From: Gammaproteobacteria bacterium
GTDB taxonomy: Bacteria > Pseudomonadota > Gammaproteobacteria > SZUA-229
Length of the DNA: 9,552 nt
Assembly: GCA_021768055.1 (NCBI GenBank)
Contig: JAASSE010000012.1
Span: forward strand, 1 to 9,552
Direction of reading: 5' to 3'
Shown one piece after another: positions 6,377 through 9,552 of this stretch (positions within the stretch are counted from its first letter, which is position 1; each line of letters starts with the position of its first letter). The notes below the pieces were generated by a model. It made no database searches. It saw nothing but the letters and a program-made list of their open reading frames with translations, and was not told the origin of the DNA. A program made the position numbers and the translations under genes.

Positions 6377-6784
6377 CTATTGCAGGGTTTCGGGATCCGG
6401 GTTATCGCAGCCCAGCCAGTTAAAAGCATCTGCAAAATCATCGAATACTTCGACCTCGAGACTGGATTTTTGTGCAAGTGATTTATGCAGGTATGCCAGT
6501 TTCGTATCATACGGTTCCACGGCTATGATCGCAGTTTTGAAATCCCCGCGTGTCTGCCCAATGCCTTCACTGATTTGTGATATTCGATAGATATCCTCTT
6601 CCTTAAGCTCCATTGATTCAACGCCGTCCGTATAGATCAGCTGTTTGAAACCTGACTTCACCTCACCAACGTTATGGCTGTCAATAAGCCAGAATACATG
6701 ATCAATCATTTCCTGACTTTTAATGACACCTGTTACACGTGTAACAACCAGATCGCCGTTATAGTAGATATTGTGCTCTAGCAT
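6377..6784 (-). CDS. STAS/SpoIIAA-like small cytoplasmic protein
   Basis: The 135-residue protein has no signal peptide or membrane segment. Its layout is a beta hairpin (NIYYNGDLVVTRVTGVI), a helix (SQEMIDHVFWLIDSH), a strand (KQLIYTDGVESMEL), a helix (EDIYRISQISEGIGQ), a strand (FKTAIIAVEPYDT), a helix (KLAYLHKSLAQ) and a strand (LEVEVFDDFADAFNWLG). This is the fold order of STAS/SEC14-like (SpoIIAA-like) proteins, and similar short proteins of unknown role are common in Gammaproteobacteria. I see no conserved STAS phosphorylation motif with confidence. The ATG at 6782-6784 is the only start available in this frame after the preceding gene's stop and lacks a clear Shine-Dalgarno. It begins 16 bp after the transglutaminase-like gene on the same strand, so co-transcription is likely. 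Function unknown. Confidence 0.65.
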   Translation of the reverse strand: MLEHNIYYNGDLVVTRVTGVIKSQEMIDHVFWLIDSHNVGEVKSGFKQLIYTDGVESMELKEEDIYRISQISEGIGQTRGDFKTAIIAVEPYDTKLAYLHKSLAQKSSLEVEVFDDFADAFNWLGCDNPDPETLQ

Positions 6785-6800
6785 AACAATCGAAACACGC

Positions 6801-8315
6801 TTACTGGATCAATATGACACCGGGTTTTGTGTTTTTATAATCCGGCATGGTCATGCCGGCAAAAGCATTAATGTAGGTCGGGTCGGCAACTGTATAACGC
6901 TTGCCTTTGTAGATTACATAATCACCGGTGTGTTGCTTCATGTGCACGGCTGTTGCAACATGGCCCGGATAATTCAGCCCGATAACTTCAAGGCCGAGTA
7001 ATCTTCTAACCAGCCAGGCAAACAGTACCGACCGGTCTTCACAATCTGAATAGGGGTAATAGATGGTTTCTTCGGGAAACAGGTAATTCTCCCTGCCGAA
7101 CTGGCCTTCATCCGTCTTGTATTTGAGTGAAGTCTGTACGAAACGAAGCAGAAAATTTACCGCCTCCTGTTCATCCATGTCCTGCATGGCATCTGCCAGT
7201 TGTTTTAATAATGGTGATGCCGTTGTCTCGCCAACCATGGAATCAAAATACAACTCAAGATCAAGCTGAGGATAGGTATTCAGGTAATCGACGCGCGACT
7301 TTTCATAATCAGCTTCAATGGTGTAACGCTTGTCCTGGTACACGAATGACAGGGTGCGCTTGTTTGCATGCAGCCCTTTGCTTGCCTTGGTGCGAATGGT
7401 CATGTCGAGCTTTTTATCTGCGCCCGGATAGTGTCCGTCAGAAGTATACACGCGACCCAGTTTTTTTGTATTGCCATCAAAGTCGATTGCGTAATAACGA
7501 ACCCTGTCAAATGTAAAGTAAGGCACTTCATACATCGCGTGCTTTGACGGAACCAGCAGATATACATTGCGGTCATCATAGGCTATTCGTGTCTTGAAAC
7601 CGGCCTTGGTCATAATAAACCAGGTAAACAACGCCCGTCTGTTGCTGTCACCCTGATATATTTGCTCCGCCAGTTCGTTGGTCAATACTGCATAACCCCA
7701 ATCGTTCAACTGTAATGCTGTGGCCTGTTTGCTGACCTGATCAAGCAAGGGCTCGAAATCCGCCCTGCTCAGTTCAGACCAGAAATTACTAACCGCTTTT
7801 TCATCCAGCTTTCGCGGCAATGAGCGTCTGAAGGCCGGATCATAGTAAAACGTGATGCGCTGGCCGAAAAAGTTTACCCGGGCACGCTCACCTTTTTGCA
7901 CCGGTACAGGAACGGGGACCGGTTTTATCGGCACAGGCGGCTTAACCACGGGTGGCGGTGGAATAACAACTGGCTCAGGCCTGGGTGCAGGTTTTTTGCT
8001 GACCGGCTTGTCTACCGGTTTGTCCTTTGGCACCGGAGAAGGTTTTGGTATTGGTTTTGGCTTCGCTATCGGCATTTTTACCGGCTTGGGTTTTTCGTCC
8101 CTGACAATACCCTTTAACAAATCCATTCCTTTCCACTGCTTTTTCAGGAATGCAGTGAATTCCTTATCGCGCTTGTCCTTGTACTCCTGGAACTCGGTTT
8201 TCTGTTGCTGGATGCCTTGCTGCTGTTGCAACATCCATTGCTCAAATTCGCTGGTCGCATCAGCCGACATGCTTGCAAGCAAAACACATGAAACGATTAG
8301 CATCCTTAAATTCAT
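6801..8315 (-). CDS. Secreted coiled-coil/proline-rich protein with transglutaminase-like domain
   Basis: From ATG 8313-8315 the protein has 504 residues. Order: signal peptide (MNLRMLIVSCVLLASMSADA), a Gln/Lys-rich coiled coil at about 23-62, a TonB-like Pro/Lys/Val-rich spacer at about 75-140 (KPKPIPKPSPVP, IPPPPVVKPPVP), a middle region with GERARVNFFGQRITFYYDP, and a C-terminal transglutaminase-like papain-fold domain. The last shows YPYSDCEDRSVLFAWL (Cys425), YPGHVATAVH (His452 or His458) and TVADPTYINAF (Asp478), in the order of a Cys-His-Asp triad. Similar domains occur in uncharacterised Bacteroidetes and proteobacterial proteins. The periplasm is the expected site; peptide cleavage or transfer is possible. 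The frame opens earlier (to 8384), but that GTG lies in a terminator hairpin, and the signal peptide begins only at 8315. No clear ribosome site is visible. The STAS-like gene follows after 16 bp. Confidence 0.8.
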   Translation of the reverse strand: MNLRMLIVSCVLLASMSADATSEFEQWMLQQQQGIQQQKTEFQEYKDKRDKEFTAFLKKQWKGMDLLKGIVRDEKPKPVKMPIAKPKPIPKPSPVPKDKPVDKPVSKKPAPRPEPVVIPPPPVVKPPVPIKPVPVPVPVQKGERARVNFFGQRITFYYDPAFRRSLPRKLDEKAVSNFWSELSRADFEPLLDQVSKQATALQLNDWGYAVLTNELAEQIYQGDSNRRALFTWFIMTKAGFKTRIAYDDRNVYLLVPSKHAMYEVPYFTFDRVRYYAIDFDGNTKKLGRVYTSDGHYPGADKKLDMTIRTKASKGLHANKRTLSFVYQDKRYTIEADYEKSRVDYLNTYPQLDLELYFDSMVGETTASPLLKQLADAMQDMDEQEAVNFLLRFVQTSLKYKTDEGQFGRENYLFPEETIYYPYSDCEDRSVLFAWLVRRLLGLEVIGLNYPGHVATAVHMKQHTGDYVIYKGKRYTVADPTYINAFAGMTMPDYKNTKPGVILIQ

Positions 8316-8370
8316 AAGCTGGACCAGTGTTTTTAAGCCACAGAGTACACGGAAGTTTAATAATCCCATT

Positions 8371-8407
8371 AAAAAAACCGGCACCTGGTCACCCGGATGC
8401 CGGTTTT
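8371..8407. terminator. Rho-independent terminator after the LPP20-like lipoprotein gene
   Basis: AAAACCGGCA (8374-8383) and TGCCGGTTTT (8398-8407) form a perfect 10-bp stem with a 14-nt loop. Read on the minus strand it ends in a run of seven Ts, and on the plus strand in TTTTGTTT. It starts 22 bp past the lipoprotein stop codon (8430) and separates that gene from the transglutaminase-like gene, which therefore needs its own promoter in 8316-8370. That stretch shows no clear promoter. It does hold CCACAGAGTACACGGA, which resembles fragments of dispersed intergenic repeats seen in other bacteria. Confidence 0.85.
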
Positions 8408-8429
8408 GTTTATACCACTATCACATCTT

Positions 8430-9020
8430 TTATTGCTTCATGTTGGCAATAGCTTCCGCCAGTTCTTCCTGTCCTTTCTGGGCCTTGAACTGCTGCCATA
8501 ATGCCGCGTCATTACCCATACTGGTCCTGAGCGCTTTTTGTGTCGCTTGCGCAGTCGCATTGGCGTCCATACCCAGCAGCACGTACAGTGATCCGTTCGG
8601 GCTTGTACGTGTCTTGAATATCCTGGTGCCGACCAGTGTCTCGTCGGTGATCTGCTTGGTTACCGAAGTGTTCACCTTGTCAACGGTTTCCGTGTCAGCC
8701 GCACCGGTTGTTTCAGCGTACTGCTTGACCATGTTCTGTACATGTACTTTCATGCGCTGGGCCAGTTGTACGCGCGCATCCGTGGCGGCCATGTTTTTCA
8801 TGAAGCTGTGGCCGGCCGCAGATTTTTCTGCAACACCAACTGCGGAAACGTCAACACCTTCAACAGGCTCATCACATATCCATCCGGGTGCTGCAGCATC
8901 CGGTGCATCCGGGAATACACAATCAGGCGCTGCCTGCTTGACTGCTTCCTCACCGGCACAGGCTGTCAGCAACATGGCTACGGCGATCCCACCAAACATT
9001 TTCAAACTGGTATTCATCAT
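8430..9020 (-). CDS. LPP20-family lipoprotein
   Basis: This 196-residue lipoprotein has signal MMNTSLKMFGGIAVAMLLTAC, lipobox LTAC and the lipidated Cys at residue 21. The mature protein shows the LPP20 pattern: APGWICDEP, then VSAVGVAEKSAAGHSF, AATDARVQLAQRMKVHVQNM and, later, a strand-rich GSLYVLLGMDANATA. Alternating A/DAR repeats and a helical C-terminus (QQFKAQKGQEELAEAIANMK) complete it. LPP20-type proteins include Helicobacter Lpp20 and flagellar FlgP, but no flagellar gene is nearby. Two adjacent ATGs are possible (9020 and 9017); GAGGAG lies only 3 nt before the first and 6 nt before the second, so 9017 may be the true start. Cys34 and Cys49 flank a Pro/Ala/Asp-rich stretch and could form a disulfide. 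The strong terminator at 8371-8407 ends the transcript. Specific role unknown. Confidence 0.8.
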   Translation of the reverse strand: MMNTSLKMFGGIAVAMLLTACAGEEAVKQAAPDCVFPDAPDAAAPGWICDEPVEGVDVSAVGVAEKSAAGHSFMKNMAATDARVQLAQRMKVHVQNMVKQYAETTGAADTETVDKVNTSVTKQITDETLVGTRIFKTRTSPNGSLYVLLGMDANATAQATQKALRTSMGNDAALWQQFKAQKGQEELAEAIANMKQ

Positions 9021-9128
9021 AGTCTCCTCAAATCATTCCTGGTGATAATTCGATTGCTGCTGACTTAACCCGGTCAGCTAATCTATGCAATTCGTAGCAC
9101 CAAGTGTACACCTGTTTTCGATATATGG

Positions 9129-9144
9129 TGTTAATTACATCACA
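9129..9144. promoter_or_regulatory. Possible CRP-like site in the divergent lipoprotein promoter region
   Basis: TGTTAATTACATCACA fits the TGTGA-N6-TCACA pattern with one mismatch in the left half. It lies in the 222-bp gap between the divergent lipoprotein genes. A TATAAA at 9196-9201 could be a -10 for the rightward gene; the site would then centre near -71, a position used by class I CRP promoters. No -35 matches well. Treat as a weak candidate. Confidence 0.25.
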
Positions 9145-9242
9145 TAAAGTCGATTAAAGCCGCCCCTGCAGCCAACTCTGTGAACTGATTCATGTTATAA
9201 ACAAGCCGCCTGTTGCCGTAAATCCAAAGAGGGCATGTGCTG

Positions 9243-9552
9243 GTGAGAACAATTCTCGGCGTATTACTGATATTTTTACTTGGCTGCCAGCCGACGGCAA
9301 ACCGGCAGTCCGAGCCGACCTGGATCACCAACCCGGAAGATGGCGCAGTCGGCTCCGCCGTCACCCATGTTAGAGGCCGTTACCACCAGGAAGAGCTGGC
9401 GATTGCGCGGGCTCGCGAGCGCCTCGCCGCACGTTACGGTGTTGAAATCAGCAGTGTCCAAACGATCAGGGAAAAAGTGGTGAACGAACGTGCTTATGTC
9501 ACCTCGGACAAGGAAACGCGGCAGTCAGTAGCTGGCAAAACCGTGAAAGCCC
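9243..9552 (+). CDS. LPP20-like lipoprotein, 3' end outside the window
   Basis: An open frame runs to the right edge (103 full codons shown). It starts with a lipoprotein signal, VRTILGVLLIFLLGC, with lipobox LLGC, followed by PTWITNPEDGAVGSAVTHVRG, LAIARARERLAARYGVEISS and VQTIREKVVNERAYVTSDKE. The Trp-Ile-then-AVG spacing followed by an Ala/Arg/Leu-rich helix is the LPP20 layout, also seen in the divergent gene at 8430-9020. The start is a GTG: either 9243, with AAGAGGG about 9 nt upstream, or 9237, which would leave only 3 nt. The nearest in-frame ATG is not usable. Because both starts are GTG, this gene is easily missed by ATG-only ORF calls. The C-terminal half is not visible, so the family call is provisional. 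Confidence 0.65.
   Translation, partial: MRTILGVLLIFLLGCQPTANRQSEPTWITNPEDGAVGSAVTHVRGRYHQEELAIARARERLAARYGVEISSVQTIREKVVNERAYVTSDKETRQSVAGKTVKA

Noticed and set aside
8316..8384. Upstream extension of the transglutaminase-like gene to a GTG at 8382-8384
   Set aside because: The extra 23 residues would be encoded from within the terminator hairpin of the preceding gene and would hide the signal peptide that begins at 8315.
7852..9045. A 397-codon plus-strand open frame rich in Gly, Thr and Ser
   Set aside because: It is antisense to the proline-rich spacer and the LPP20-like gene. Its Gly/Thr repeats mirror the Pro codons on the real strand, and the minus-strand genes have signal peptides, family motifs and terminators.
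9140..9461. Minus-strand frames near the right edge
   Set aside because: They oppose the GTG-started lipoprotein gene, which has a lipobox and LPP20-like pattern; the reverse frames have neither motifs nor ribosome sites.

Overview
The window looks like a chromosomal segment of a gammaproteobacterium of moderate GC content. The order PII/Amt genes - ubiK - comM is familiar from Pseudomonas-type genomes, and the sigma-54/NtrC control signals, CCA-encoding tRNA and lipoprotein-rich flank fit this. I cannot name the genus. I see no mobile element, CRISPR array or phage gene.

Region 1 (1-3900, minus strand) is a nitrogen-scavenging locus. In transcription order it holds a TorF/Gcw_chp-family outer-membrane protein, a PII protein (glnK2), an ammonium transporter (amt2), a second PII protein (glnK1) and a second, E. 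coli AmtB-like transporter cut off by the window edge (amt1). Upstream of the outer-membrane gene lie a -24/-12 sigma-54 promoter (3744-3760) and two NtrC-type dyads (3834-3850 and 3866-3882). From the predicted start site the dyads centre near -109 and -141, 32 bp apart, which closely matches the layout I recall for the enterobacterial glnA p2 enhancer. The promoter sits before the outer-membrane gene, so a porin-like protein appears to be the first gene of an ammonium-uptake operon. A strong terminator hairpin follows amt2, so the glnK1-amt1 pair may be partly uncoupled.

Region 2 (3900-6020, plus strand) carries ubiK (ubiquinone biosynthesis accessory factor), interrupted by an in-frame amber codon, then comM/yifB (AAA+ branch-migration helicase of natural transformation) and tRNA-Arg(CCG). 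comM is preceded by a 23-codon leader ORF with a good Shine-Dalgarno sequence. Its stop overlaps the comM start (TAATG), and it runs through a degenerate heptanucleotide repeat.

Region 3 (6020-9552) encodes envelope proteins of unknown role. It holds a small lipoprotein directly after the tRNA, a STAS/SpoIIAA-like protein, a secreted protein with a coiled coil, a TonB-like proline-rich spacer and a C-terminal transglutaminase-like domain, and two LPP20-like lipoproteins that diverge from a shared intergenic region (the second is cut by the window end). Two bidirectional hairpin terminators divide this region.

The points most worth following up are the NtrC/sigma-54-controlled porin-PII-Amt-PII-Amt layout, the leader ORF and heptamer run at comM, the amber codon in ubiK, and the uncharacterised transglutaminase/LPP20 locus.
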